A DNA stretch of 23,094 nucleotides from Clostridiales bacterium (GTDB lineage Bacteria > Bacillota > Clostridia > Christensenellales > Aristaeellaceae): the NCBI GenBank assembly GCA_004555535.1, contig SFHU01000091.1, positions 1 through 23,094 on the forward strand, read 5' to 3'. Positions 7,915 through 16,087 of the stretch are shown in pieces. A program made the position numbers and the translations under genes. The notes beneath the pieces are model-generated. The model was not told the origin of the DNA. It was given only the letters and a program-made list of their open reading frames with translations, and did no database searches. Each line of letters starts with the position of its first letter. Within the stretch, counting starts at the first letter, position 1.

Positions 7915-9015
7915 TCAGATGCCCTGATACAGCGCCTTCCATTGCGCCGCCACCTGCGGCCAGGCATATCGCGCCGCCAGCGCGACGCAGCGCGCCGAGC
8001 GCGCCTCGTAGTCCTGCGCGGCGTCGATCAGACGCGTGGCTTGTTCGCCCACGTCGCCGCAGGCGACGGAGAAGCCGGCCTCGCCCTCCTCAAACTGCCC
8101 GTCAAAGCCCTGTCCGCGCGTATAGAGCACCGGCACACCCTGGCTCATCGCCTCCAGATACACCATGCCAAACGTCTCCGCGCTGGAGGGAACGAGCAGC
8201 AGATCGCAGTCCGCATAGAAGCGCTTCATCGCCTCGCGCCCCTCGATGCGCCCGCAGAGGCAGTCCCCCTCGCGCAGCTGCGCCTTGAGCGCCTCCTCGA
8301 GCGGGCCGCTGCCGCAGCCCCTGAAGACATACGGCCTGCCGCTCCTGTCTGCCGCCTCATGTACGGCGGCAATCGCGTCGAGCGGCCGCTTTCTGCGGTT
8401 GTAAAGCCCCGCAAAGCCGACGCGCACCGTCTCACGAAGCGGCCCGCGCGCGCTGCCCGTCAGCCAGGCGGGGTCGATGCCGTTGGGGATGACCGCCGTT
8501 TTCCCTTCGATCGCCGCCCTGTCCCTGCCGCGAAGCCAGCCGGTGAGCACCTTCTCCCGCCCCGCCCCGCTCAGGAAGACCACGCGGCTTGCCCCGCGCA
8601 GGATGGCGCGCGCCAGCGGGCGCAGGTGCGGCTCGTATCTGTAGATGACCTCGATGTCGCTGTATCGCAGCGTCACGATGTAGGGAATGCCCGTTCGCGC
8701 GCTCAGCCGCCTGGCGATGGAGCCATCCGTAAAGAGCGTGTGCGCGTGGATGAGCGTCACGCCGTCGAGGTCGATGCTCCGCTCGATTTCGGGGACGCTT
8801 CGCTGCGCCTTGCGGAAAAACAGCAGCGCGTCGCTTCGATGAACCGTCAGCGCGGCATGCGTCTTCACGCCCTCGGGCTGGTTTTTGCCAAGGTTCGCGG
8901 CGCTCTTTTCCGGCACGAAGACCGTCTGCTCAATGCCTTCGCGCTTGAGCGCCTCAAAGAGCTGCGGGAAGACCGTCGAGCCCGCCAGGTTGCAGCAGAT
9001 GTGCAGGATCTTCAT
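7915..9015 (-). CDS. GT4 family glycosyltransferase
   Basis: 366 residues, GT-B fold. MKILHICCNLAGSTVFPQLF opens the first Rossmann domain; LIHAHTLFTDG and VTLRYSDIEVIYR mark the acceptor-side pocket. VIPNGID, VGFAGLYNRRKRP and the E-x7-E motif in SSAETFGMVYLEAM mark the donor-binding half. The ATG at 9015 has a GGGAG site 8 nt away and overlaps the stop of the upstream GT2 gene by 4 nt. The frame is open further upstream, but that part lies wholly inside the upstream gene. Only the family can be assigned, not the sugar. Paired with the second GT4 downstream, it suggests a repeat unit with at least four transfer steps in this operon. Confidence 0.92.
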   Translation of the reverse strand: MKILHICCNLAGSTVFPQLFEALKREGIEQTVFVPEKSAANLGKNQPEGVKTHAALTVHRSDALLFFRKAQRSVPEIERSIDLDGVTLIHAHTLFTDGSIARRLSARTGIPYIVTLRYSDIEVIYRYEPHLRPLARAILRGASRVVFLSGAGREKVLTGWLRGRDRAAIEGKTAVIPNGIDPAWLTGSARGPLRETVRVGFAGLYNRRKRPLDAIAAVHEAADRSGRPYVFRGCGSGPLEEALKAQLREGDCLCGRIEGREAMKRFYADCDLLLVPSSAETFGMVYLEAMSQGVPVLYTRGQGFDGQFEEGEAGFSVACGDVGEQATRLIDAAQDYEARSARCVALAARYAWPQVAAQWKALYQGI

Positions 9016-10058
9016 TTTGCCTGCTCCCTCTTGAGCCCGCCCGTCGTGTCGCGCGAGCGGTCCTCGCGCAGGAAGGCGGGCAGCGCCGTGATGCCGCGCA
9101 GCGAGCCGAAGCCATAGGCAAAGTGGAACGCCGGATAGAGGATGACCTCCACCGGGAAAAACCGCCATCCCTTTTCCCTGGCGATGGTATAGGCATAGAA
9201 GCAGTCGAGCAGCAGATACGCGCCCCACTCGAGCGCCAGCAGCCCGCCAAAGAGCATGCTGCGCGTGAGCAGCGTCAGCAGCACGAGCAGAATCGTCGAG
9301 AGCACGAACGCCAGCGGCACAAAATGCCGCACGCCCATCGAGCCGGGCACCAGCGTCATCGTGATCACGTTCCACTTGCCGTTCATGAAGCCCATCTTCA
9401 TGATGCCGCGCATCGTGTCCCGGCAGTAATAGAGCACGCGGATGTTGTGGTTGAGGTAGATCCTTCCGCCGTTTTTGCGGATGCGGAAGTTGAGCTCGTT
9501 GTCCTGGTTGCGCGTCATGCGCTCGTCAAAGCCGCCGATGCGCTCAAACAGCGCGCGCCTGAAGCAGCCGAAGGGCACGGTGTCGACATAGCCGTCCTCC
9601 GTGGTCAGGCGGTAGGTCGCGTTGCCCACGCCCAGCGGCGTGCGCAGCATCTCGGCGATGGCCTCGCCCATGAAGCCGCGCCCGCGCGTCTCAAATACGC
9701 CGCCGGCGTTGTCGCAGTCCCGCGAAAGCAGCGTCTCCACCGACAATCGGACGTAGTCCGCGGGGTATTCCGCGTGCGCGTCCAGCCGGACGATGACCTC
9801 GCCCCGGCTCTCACGGATGCCGATGTTCATCGCATAGGGCACCGTGCGGTTCGGGTTGTCGAGCACGACGATCTGCGGGTGTGCCTTCTGCATCTCGTGC
9901 AGCAGCGCCACCGTGCGGTCCTCCGAGCGGCCGTCCACAAACAGGACCTCCATCTGCTCCGCCGGGTAGTCCTGCGCGAAGATGGACGCCACACACGCCT
10001 CAATGTATTTTTCCTCGTTGCGCACGGGCAGAATGACCGAAATGAAAGGCAGCTGCAT
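9012..10058 (-). CDS. ExoA-like GT2 glycosyltransferase with C-terminal membrane helices
   Basis: 348 residues. The N-terminal GT-A domain has ISVILPVRNEEKYIEAC, FVDGRSEDRT, and an unusual metal motif RLDAHAEYP where DXD reads Asp-Ala-His, as in succinoglycan ExoA-type enzymes. GGFDERMTRNQDNELNFRIR follows, then IMKMGFMNGKWN. Residues from about 245 contain two to three membrane helices (FVPLAFVLSTILLVLLTLL, LLALEWGAYLLLDCFYAY). It should act at the cytoplasmic membrane face in exopolysaccharide assembly. First gene of the operon: the promoter at 10103-10111 lies 45 nt upstream and GGGGA precedes the ATG. Confidence 0.92.
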   Translation of the reverse strand: MQLPFISVILPVRNEEKYIEACVASIFAQDYPAEQMEVLFVDGRSEDRTVALLHEMQKAHPQIVVLDNPNRTVPYAMNIGIRESRGEVIVRLDAHAEYPADYVRLSVETLLSRDCDNAGGVFETRGRGFMGEAIAEMLRTPLGVGNATYRLTTEDGYVDTVPFGCFRRALFERIGGFDERMTRNQDNELNFRIRKNGGRIYLNHNIRVLYYCRDTMRGIMKMGFMNGKWNVITMTLVPGSMGVRHFVPLAFVLSTILLVLLTLLTRSMLFGGLLALEWGAYLLLDCFYAYTIAREKGWRFFPVEVILYPAFHFAYGFGSLRGITALPAFLREDRSRDTTGGLKREQAK

Positions 10059-10102
10059 GCTCTGTTCCCCACTTTATCGGAATAATCGGAAAGAATCAGT
10101 TT

Positions 10103-10111
10103 ATTATACCA
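10103..10111 (-). promoter_or_regulatory. Extended -10 promoter of the polysaccharide operon
   Basis: On the minus strand the sequence reads TGGTATAAT: a perfect -10 hexamer with a TGn extension. The -35 region is poor (T-rich, TTTTCT at 17 nt), as is usual for extended -10 promoters. It lies between the terminator of the mannosyltransferase gene and the first glycosyltransferase gene, giving a leader of about 40 nt. Confidence 0.75.
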
Positions 10112-10141
10112 CAACCCCCGTATAAAGAAAAGCGCCAAACG

Positions 10142-10188
10142 GCGGCCGAAGGCGGCCGCAAAAAAGAAGCCGCCCCCGGCGGGACGGC
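10142..10188 (-). terminator. Tandem terminator after the GT-C gene
   Basis: The first hairpin pairs 10169-10175 with 10182-10188 (GC-rich, one G-U) and is followed on the minus strand by TTCTTTTTT, starting only 9 nt after the stop codon. A second perfect 7-bp hairpin (10142-10148 with 10153-10159, four-base loop) follows, with a weaker T-rich tail. Together they insulate the polysaccharide promoter from the upstream operon. Confidence 0.85.
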
Positions 10189-10197
10189 TCCTGACCC

Positions 10198-11295
10198 TCA
10201 GTACCACATCCAGTTTTTAAACCAGCTCATCGCGTCGCACCAGGCGCGCGGCACCTCCAGCCCAGAGGCCAGCGGATAAAAGCCCACAAACAGCACGGCG
10301 GCAAGGATCACCAGCAGCACGGCCAGCACATGCGCCATGCGCGGACGGCGCCGCTCCAGATAGCGAAGCGCCTGCGCCGTCGCCGCGATGATCCAGGGCA
10401 CGCTGGCGAAGTAGTGATAGATAAACGTGAGCCGCGACACCAGCATCCACGGCACATAGCCCGAGAGGAACGCCACCGCGATGACCGGCAGCGCGCGGTC
10501 GTATTCGTCCTCCCGCCCGGGAATCGCCCGCAGCGCCGGCAGCGCGTTGCGCCAGACGCTGTAAAATAGCACGAAGAGGATGGCCGCCAGCCCCGTCCAC
10601 CAGACGGCCGGGTTGCCAAACGCCATGATCGAGGAGGCCATGCCCGCGCCCTTGAAGTCCGCGCTGTAATACCACATCGGCTTCACGATCAGCGGCCATT
10701 CGTACCAGGGCGAGGCGAAGTAATGCTCCGCAACGAGGTTCTTGTGGTATTCAAACATCGTCACCTGCGCGCTCCAAATCCGCTCAAACGTGCGCAGGTT
10801 CCACTTAATCTCGCCGTAATAGCGCAGATACGGGATGTAGCTGAGCACGTAGATGATCACCGGCACAGCCACGAAGAACACGCAGCAGGCCGCGATCGTC
10901 AGCGCGCCGTTTCGCGCGAAGAGATTCGCCGCGCGCGCGAACGCCGGCTGCTCATCCCTGTGCGCCCCGGCATAGACGCTCTGACGCCAGAGCGAATAAA
11001 ACCGCGCGAAGAAGAGAATCGCCAGCCCGACCGCGCCGTAGCAGCCGATCCATTTGCTCGCGATCGCCAGCCCCATGCAGGCGCCCGAGAGCGCCAGCGG
11101 CACGAGCGTATCCCGCAGCCGCTGATGGTAAAAGCTCATCTGCATCCAGCGCGCCATCAGCATGAACATCAGCATCATGAACAGCACCGGGAAGGAGTCG
11201 ATCGTCGCGATGCGCGTCTGCGTGAAGTGCATGCAGTCAAGCGCGAGCAGCAGGGCGCATAGCGCCGCCCAGCGCGTCCTGTGGAACAGCTGCAT
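10198..11295 (-). CDS. C-terminal fragment of split PMT-type GT-C mannosyltransferase
   Basis: 365 codons of multi-helix membrane protein matching the C-terminal two thirds of bacterial PMT (GT39, protein O-mannosyltransferase-like) enzymes: MHFTQTRIATIDSFPVLF (the acceptor loop region), ASKWIGCYGAVGLAI, SRLTFIYHYFASVPWI, and a typical ending in which YPLASG and an Arg-Ala-Trp stretch lead to a final Trp-Tyr. It directly continues the preceding fragment (11237-14092) in a different frame. The first ATG has no ribosome binding site and sits in the middle of a helix that should start with YLLAMQLFH, so independent translation is doubtful. Read with the other half, this is one gene of about 1300 residues broken by a deletion near 11305-11312, or by a sequence error. 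Confidence 0.85.
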   Translation of the reverse strand: MQLFHRTRWAALCALLLALDCMHFTQTRIATIDSFPVLFMMLMFMLMARWMQMSFYHQRLRDTLVPLALSGACMGLAIASKWIGCYGAVGLAILFFARFYSLWRQSVYAGAHRDEQPAFARAANLFARNGALTIAACCVFFVAVPVIIYVLSYIPYLRYYGEIKWNLRTFERIWSAQVTMFEYHKNLVAEHYFASPWYEWPLIVKPMWYYSADFKGAGMASSIMAFGNPAVWWTGLAAILFVLFYSVWRNALPALRAIPGREDEYDRALPVIAVAFLSGYVPWMLVSRLTFIYHYFASVPWIIAATAQALRYLERRRPRMAHVLAVLLVILAAVLFVGFYPLASGLEVPRAWCDAMSWFKNWMWY

Positions 11296-14092
11296 CGCCA
11301 GCAGATAGAGCGAACGGCGTCATGCCCATCAGGCGGATGCACCAGCTCATGAACACCTTGCCCAGCGGCGGGTGCGTCGTCTCGTAGGTCGCCAGTCCGT
11401 GCGCGTGCTCGTAGCCCGTGCGCGCGTGGTAGATCTCGTCAAAGTACATGCTGTTGTAGTAGGAGGGAACCTCCGGCACGGTGTCCTGCTCGTCGATGAG
11501 CTTTTCCGCGTCGTCGCCGCGCCCCTCGAGCGCGCCCTGCGCGCCCGTAAGCGTCATGGGCAGGGCGTTCCCCTCCCCGTCGACCGCGGCGATCTCCCAG
11601 AGCGCGGAGCCCGCGCCCTTGAAGGTCACGCGCAGATAACGCCCCGTGAAGGAGAGCATACCGCCGCTCGCCCCCGTGACGGTGCCGCTTTCGTCGGTCT
11701 GCGGCGTGCGCAGCGCGAGCCATTTGAAGCACTCGCCCCGGTCAAAGAAGGCGTCCGTCTCCGGCCCGTAGGTCACGCCGTCCTGCGATACCGCGAAGGA
11801 GAACTGCGTGTCCGAGATGCCGCCGTAATAGTAGATGTGGAAGTCCTCCCGCGTCTGCCCGAGGTCGAAGACGGCGCTCTCTCCCTCGGCCGTGGAGACA
11901 TAGCCGGTCTGCGGCGCACTCGTCGCGCCCAGGTTCCAAAAGGCGATGGCCGCGTAGGCCGCCGTGATGGCCAGCAGGATCGCCGCGTCCCGACGCGTCA
12001 GGTGCAGCCGGTAGTCCTTGGGCTGCAGCAGCTCCCCGCGCATCCGCTCATCCGCCGCGAAGGCGGATTCGCCGTCCTCCTGTGCCGCCGTCTCCCGCGC
12101 GCGCGGCGCGGGCAGCGGCATGGGGGCATGTCCCAGCGAGAGCGAAGCCGCCGTGAAGGCCGTCAGTCCTGCCGCAAAGAGCTGCACAGCGCCCAGCAGC
12201 ATGCCCAGCCATTCGTTGGGCGCGATCAGGTATTTGAGCGCGAGCACGACGCCGATGTTGACCGCTGAGGCCGCGCTCGAGAGCACGGCGGAGAGCAGCA
12301 GCCGCGCGTCGCCCGTCTCGACATAGGCAAGCAGCAGCAGCGCCAGCGCGGGCAGGATGTACCGCTCGTGCATCTTCGTGCCCAGCGCGAAGACGAGCTG
12401 CAGGGTCAGCGCGCTGGCGAGCAGCAGCCGGCTGCGCCCCTGGCCGCGCAGATAGACCGCGATGCCGGCCGCAAAGGCGAGCATCATCAGCGCCACGCCC
12501 AGCTGCCCGTAGGTGACGGGGCCGAGCACGGTCTTCGCGTTCTCCGCCCAGTTGCCGCCCAGCAGGTACATGAGGTTGCCGGTCGAGAGCGTCGCGTAGT
12601 CGTAGCTGCTCAGCGTCTCAACGTATTTATCGACAAGCCACAGCGGCGAGGCCTGCTTCACCGAGAACGGCAGCACGATGGCCAGCGTCACGCCCGCGCC
12701 CGCCAGCAGGCCCAGCAGCGCGCTGCGGCGTGTCTTGCTTTTCTCCTGCGCCTCCATGCCCCGGCCGATCACGTCGCGCGCAAGCGCCGCAAGCCCCAGC
12801 GGCACGAGCAGGCCCGCCTGCGGCTTGGTCAGCACGGCCAGCGCAAACAGCGCGATAGCCGCCGTCCATCTGCCTTCCTTCGCCGCAAGCAGCATCAGCA
12901 CCAGCAGCAGCGCGAGCACGGCGTCGATCTGCCCCCAGCAGGCGCCGGTCAGCACATACGCCGGGTTCAATGCCATCAGCGCGGCGACACCCAGCGCGGC
13001 GCACCCGCCTAACCGCCTCTTGGACACGGCGAACATCAAAAACGCGAGCGCGATGTCGCAGGCGATGGGCGCCGTCTTGAGCAGGAACTGCCCCTCCATG
13101 CTGCCAAGCGAAATGCCCAGCACCCGCGCGAGGAGCCCCTGCGCGCCCAGCACGAGCAGATACGCCGGCGGATAGTCGCAGAAATAGCCCTCTTCATAGA
13201 AGCTCGCCGGGCCGGAGGCGGCCATCTTCCCCGCCCATGCGCCGTAGCAGCCCATGTCGACGTCATACCCCGGCACGACCGCCGCCAGCACGAGCCGCAG
13301 CACAGCCGCGACGGCAAGCAGCGCGGCCAGCGCCGGATAGACCCGCGGAATCTTGTGGCCGCCCGCCAGCATGAAGCGCGCGATGAGCAGCGCCGCGAGC
13401 AGGTAGAGCGCCGCGATGCCCGCCTGCGCGGGGATCGGCGAGGCGGAGCCGCTCTCCGCCTTCTGCTCCTTCTGCGGCGCGGGCGTCGCGATGTCAAGCA
13501 CGCTCGTCCCGACGGGTACCGTCTCCACCTGCTCCAGGCAGGCGTCCGCAAACCATGCGCGGCCGGTGTTCTCCGCGCCGTAGCCGCCCAGGCGCAGGCA
13601 GACGGTCGCCTCGCGCTGTTCCTTGCCCGTCTGCGCGTAGAGCGTGACCGTCGTCCATGCCCCGTCCGTGTCGTAGACGCTCTCGCTCGTGCCGTAGATG
13701 CCCAGGAACGAGACGTTCGCGCCGGTCTTCGCCGTGTCGATGCCCTCCGCGCGCACGCGCGCGGTCAGCCGGTAGGTCGAATTGGGGCGCACGGCGACGG
13801 TCTGCTCAAATCGCGCGTCGTTTGCCGCCGCGTTCTCGATGAGCACAGCGTGCGTCCCGTCCTCGAGCGTCACCGCCTCCAGGTACGACGCGCCCGCGCT
13901 CGTCACCCACATACCCTTCTCCCAGCCGTCGGGCATCTCCCCGGTCACGGCGGAAAAGTCGCCGTTTGTGAGCAGGTTACCCTGCGCGGCGGGCTCGTCC
14001 TCCCGGCCGCGCAGCGCGCCAAAGCCCAGCAAAGCGAGCACAACCGCCAGCAGCAGCGCGAGGATCACGCGCCCTTGCTTCCCGTTTTTCAT
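11237..14092 (-). CDS. N-terminal part of split double GT-C glycosyltransferase (carbohydrate-binding domain, GT-C, discoidin-like domain, PMT)
   Basis: A membrane glycosyltransferase using lipid-phosphate sugars, interrupted by a frame change. In order: a signal-anchor helix (about 8-27); a jelly-roll carbohydrate-binding-like domain starting LLTNGDFS (39-195); a first GT-C unit (225-650) with GYDVDMGCYGAW, FCDYPPAYLL, CWGQIDAVLALL, LTKPQAG and KMHERYILPAL; a linker and helix; an F5/8-type (discoidin-like) sandwich (730-860, TQFSFAVSQDGVTYGPE, RYLRVTFKGAG); then the start of a PMT unit with the catalytic MYFDEIYHARTGYEHAHG and ETTHPPLGK. Real homology stops at MTPF (about residue 927); the last 24 residues are out-of-frame. 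The ATG has GGAGG at 7 nt and follows yraN by 27 nt, so it is probably cotranscribed with ylqF-rnhB-yraN. Confidence 0.87.
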   Translation of the reverse strand: MKNGKQGRVILALLLAVVLALLGFGALRGREDEPAAQGNLLTNGDFSAVTGEMPDGWEKGMWVTSAGASYLEAVTLEDGTHAVLIENAAANDARFEQTVAVRPNSTYRLTARVRAEGIDTAKTGANVSFLGIYGTSESVYDTDGAWTTVTLYAQTGKEQREATVCLRLGGYGAENTGRAWFADACLEQVETVPVGTSVLDIATPAPQKEQKAESGSASPIPAQAGIAALYLLAALLIARFMLAGGHKIPRVYPALAALLAVAAVLRLVLAAVVPGYDVDMGCYGAWAGKMAASGPASFYEEGYFCDYPPAYLLVLGAQGLLARVLGISLGSMEGQFLLKTAPIACDIALAFLMFAVSKRRLGGCAALGVAALMALNPAYVLTGACWGQIDAVLALLLVLMLLAAKEGRWTAAIALFALAVLTKPQAGLLVPLGLAALARDVIGRGMEAQEKSKTRRSALLGLLAGAGVTLAIVLPFSVKQASPLWLVDKYVETLSSYDYATLSTGNLMYLLGGNWAENAKTVLGPVTYGQLGVALMMLAFAAGIAVYLRGQGRSRLLLASALTLQLVFALGTKMHERYILPALALLLLAYVETGDARLLLSAVLSSAASAVNIGVVLALKYLIAPNEWLGMLLGAVQLFAAGLTAFTAASLSLGHAPMPLPAPRARETAAQEDGESAFAADERMRGELLQPKDYRLHLTRRDAAILLAITAAYAAIAFWNLGATSAPQTGYVSTAEGESAVFDLGQTREDFHIYYYGGISDTQFSFAVSQDGVTYGPETDAFFDRGECFKWLALRTPQTDESGTVTGASGGMLSFTGRYLRVTFKGAGSALWEIAAVDGEGNALPMTLTGAQGALEGRGDDAEKLIDEQDTVPEVPSYYNSMYFDEIYHARTGYEHAHGLATYETTHPPLGKVFMSWCIRLMGMTPFALSAGDAAVPQDALGGAMRPAARA

Positions 14093-14119
14093 GAATCAGC
14101 CTCCGAATCTCCGCCCACG

Positions 14120-14491
14120 TCACACCATCGGGCCCTGATAAGGGAATGCGTTCACGATATGCGTGACGCGCGTCCCCTGAATCTCGATCACGTCAAACCG
14201 GGCTTGCCTGCCCATCAGGCCGTGCTTCATCATGTAGTGGATCGCGCCGCGGCAGATGCGCCGCTGCTTCTCCCGCGTGACCGCCTCGCGCCCCGACGCG
14301 CCGCTTTTCGTGCGCGTCTTGACCTCGACGAAGACGATCACTGCGCCGTCCCGCGCGATGAGGTCGATCTCCGCGCCGGGCGCGACGTAGTTGTGCGCGA
14401 GGATGTCGTATTCCTTGTCCCGCAGCAGCTGCTCGGCGCGCACCTCGCCCAGCGCGCCGCTTCTGCGGGAAGCGCCCGTGTCCCTGTCCAT
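14120..14491 (-). CDS. yraN: YraN/UPF0102 family nuclease-fold protein
   Basis: 123 residues, the usual family length. It carries the family signature of a PD-(D/E)XK-type core: GALGEVRAEQLL near the N-terminus, then GAEIDLIARDGAVIVFVEVKTRT with the Asp and Glu-Val-Lys of the endonuclease-like active site, then the AVTREKQRRI segment. The cellular role is not settled; a DNA-processing function is assumed from the fold. The ATG at 14491 is preceded by GGAGG at 5 nt. An upstream in-frame extension lies inside rnhB and is rejected. It lies 11 nt after rnhB, the common Bacillota neighbourhood. Confidence 0.92.
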   Translation of the reverse strand: MDRDTGASRRSGALGEVRAEQLLRDKEYDILAHNYVAPGAEIDLIARDGAVIVFVEVKTRTKSGASGREAVTREKQRRICRGAIHYMMKHGLMGRQARFDVIEIQGTRVTHIVNAFPYQGPMV

Positions 14492-14502
14492 GCCCGCCTC
14501 CG

Positions 14503-15123
14503 TCAGACGGCCACAAAGTGGCCGATGAACGTGCGCCGGTGCGCCGGGCAGGGGCCGTATTGTTTGAGCGCCGCGATGTGCTCCGCCGTGCCGTAGCCCT
14601 TGTTCTTCGCGAAGCCATACTGCGGATACTGCGCGTCCAGCTCGCGCATGAGCCGGTCCCTCGTCACCTTCGCCAGAATCGACGCCGCCGCGATGGAGTA
14701 GCACAGCGCGTCGCCGTGGATGATGCCGCGCACCTCGCCCGCTACGTCGAGCCGGCTGACCGCGTCCACGAGGAAGAGGGCGCAGGGCGCGTCCTTCGCG
14801 GCCTCGGCCATCGCCCGCCTCGTCGCCTCCAGAATGTTGACGCAGTCGATCTCCTCCGGCGAGGCCAGCGCCACGCGCGCGTAAACCGCCGTCTCGAGGA
14901 TCTTGTCGTAGAGCGCCTCGCGCCGCTTCTCGGTCAGCTTCTTGCTGTCGTCCACGTAGAGCAGCAGCGGCTCCGGCGGCATGACGACGCAGGCCGCCGC
15001 GACAGGCCCGCAGAGCGGCCCGCGCCCGGCCTCATCGATGCCCGCGAAGACCGTGCCCTGCGCCCAGAGCGCCCGGTCGGTCTGCGCGATCTCCTCAAGC
15101 CGCGCGTTCCAGTCCTTCCTCAT
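14503..15123 (-). CDS. rnhB: Ribonuclease HII
   Basis: 206 residues. It cuts RNA in RNA-DNA hybrids and single ribonucleotides in DNA. Catalytic acids are visible in GIDEAGRGPLCGPV (Asp-Glu), in the LFLVDAV segment, and in ILAKVTRDRLM. DDSKKLTEKRRE, GDALCYSIAAASI and the C-terminal NKGYGTAEHIAALKQYGPCPAHRRTF are diagnostic of type 2 RNase H. The ATG at 15123 overlaps the ylqF stop by 4 nt and its GGAGG site lies inside the end of ylqF, so the two are translationally coupled. The open frame continues upstream but only inside ylqF. Confidence 0.97.
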   Translation of the reverse strand: MRKDWNARLEEIAQTDRALWAQGTVFAGIDEAGRGPLCGPVAAACVVMPPEPLLLYVDDSKKLTEKRREALYDKILETAVYARVALASPEEIDCVNILEATRRAMAEAAKDAPCALFLVDAVSRLDVAGEVRGIIHGDALCYSIAAASILAKVTRDRLMRELDAQYPQYGFAKNKGYGTAEHIAALKQYGPCPAHRRTFIGHFVAV

Positions 15124-16004
15124 GCCTGCACCTCCGGCGCGCGCTGAAGCGTCACGCGGCCCAGCTTGCCCGCGCGGAATTCGTCGAGCACGACCGCCGC
15201 GCCGCGGTCCGTATCGCAGACGCCGCCCGGCAGCAGCCAGCCGCGCCCGCGGCAGACGGCCTCCAGCAGCGCCAGCCCCTCCGCGTCCGGCTCCTTGAGG
15301 CGAAAGCGCCCCACCGCGTCCTCCCGCTTGTTTTCCATCAGCCAGGTGAGCAGGCGGATGGCGAGCATCTGCTGATCCATGATCTGGTCGTTGATCGTGC
15401 CGACAAACGCGAGCGCGCGCGCGTCGGCCTGATTCTCGAGCTTCGGCCAGAGCAGGCCCGGCGTGTCCAGCAGCTCCAGATACGGTGTGACGCGCACCCA
15501 CTGGTTGCTGCGGGTGACGCCCGGCCTGTCGCCCGTCTTCGCGATGGCAGCGCCGTTCAGGCGGTTGGTGAACGTCGATTTGCCGACATTGGGCACGCCG
15601 ACGATCATCACGCGTACGGTCTTTTTGACGCCGCGCGCAGCCATGCGCTCCACCAGATCGGCAGATAGCCGCTCCACGCGCGCAAGCACGTCCTTCGCCC
15701 TGCCGCGCACGCTGTCAAAGCTCATCGCCTCCAGCCCCTGCGCGCGGTAGGATTTGAGCCAGGCGCGCGTCTGCGCCTCCTCGGCCAGGTCCGCCTTGCC
15801 CAGCACCAGCAGGCGGCGCTTGCCCTTGACCAGCTCGGCGAGGTCGGGGTTGCGGCTGGCGCGCGGAATGCGCGCGTCGCACAGCTCGATCACCACATCG
15901 ACGCGGGAGAGCTGCTCGACAAGCAGGCGCTTTGCCCGCGCCATGTGGCCAGGATACCAGTTGATCGTCTTCTCTTCTGCGCGCAGCATCGTCTCGTCGT
16001 TCAT
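15120..16004 (-). CDS. ylqF: Ribosome biogenesis GTPase YlqF (RbgA), with altered G4 motif
   Basis: 294 residues. A circularly permuted GTPase that matures the 50S subunit. The N-terminal WYPGHMARAK segment and the permuted order G4-G1-G3 are seen: GVPNVGKST at 136-144, PGVTR near 161-165, and DTPG at 180-183. The C-terminal helical domain is present and length is normal. The oddity is the G4 motif. The expected Asn-Lys-x-Asp reads Gly-Lys-Ala-Asp at 69-72 (codon GGC at 15800-15798), so the guanine-contacting Asn is absent. The ATG has GGAGG at 6 nt. It lies downstream of the rplS terminator with no obvious promoter of its own, so read-through may supply it. Confidence 0.95.
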   Translation of the reverse strand: MNDETMLRAEEKTINWYPGHMARAKRLLVEQLSRVDVVIELCDARIPRASRNPDLAELVKGKRRLLVLGKADLAEEAQTRAWLKSYRAQGLEAMSFDSVRGRAKDVLARVERLSADLVERMAARGVKKTVRVMIVGVPNVGKSTFTNRLNGAAIAKTGDRPGVTRSNQWVRVTPYLELLDTPGLLWPKLENQADARALAFVGTINDQIMDQQMLAIRLLTWLMENKREDAVGRFRLKEPDAEGLALLEAVCRGRGWLLPGGVCDTDRGAAVVLDEFRAGKLGRVTLQRAPEVQA

Positions 16005-16041
16005 CGGGAACCTCCATAACGGGGCATTTGGGTTTTACGGG

Positions 16042-16077
16042 GTAAAGAAAAAGAACCGCCGGAAACCTCCGGCGGTT
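16042..16077 (-). terminator. Intrinsic terminator after rplS
   Basis: A perfect 10-bp stem (AACCGCCGGA at 16054-16063, TCCGGCGGTT at 16068-16077) with a 4-nt loop, followed on the minus strand by CTTTTTCTTT. It begins 10 nt after the rplS stop. It probably lowers expression of ylqF-rnhB-yraN relative to the ribosomal protein gene. Confidence 0.9.
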
Positions 16078-16087
16078 ATTCGCACAA

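Noticed and set aside
11296..11300. Independent start for the second GT-C fragment at 11295
   Set aside because: No ribosome binding site; the ATG falls inside a predicted helix whose beginning is encoded just upstream in the same frame. A broken gene is a better reading.
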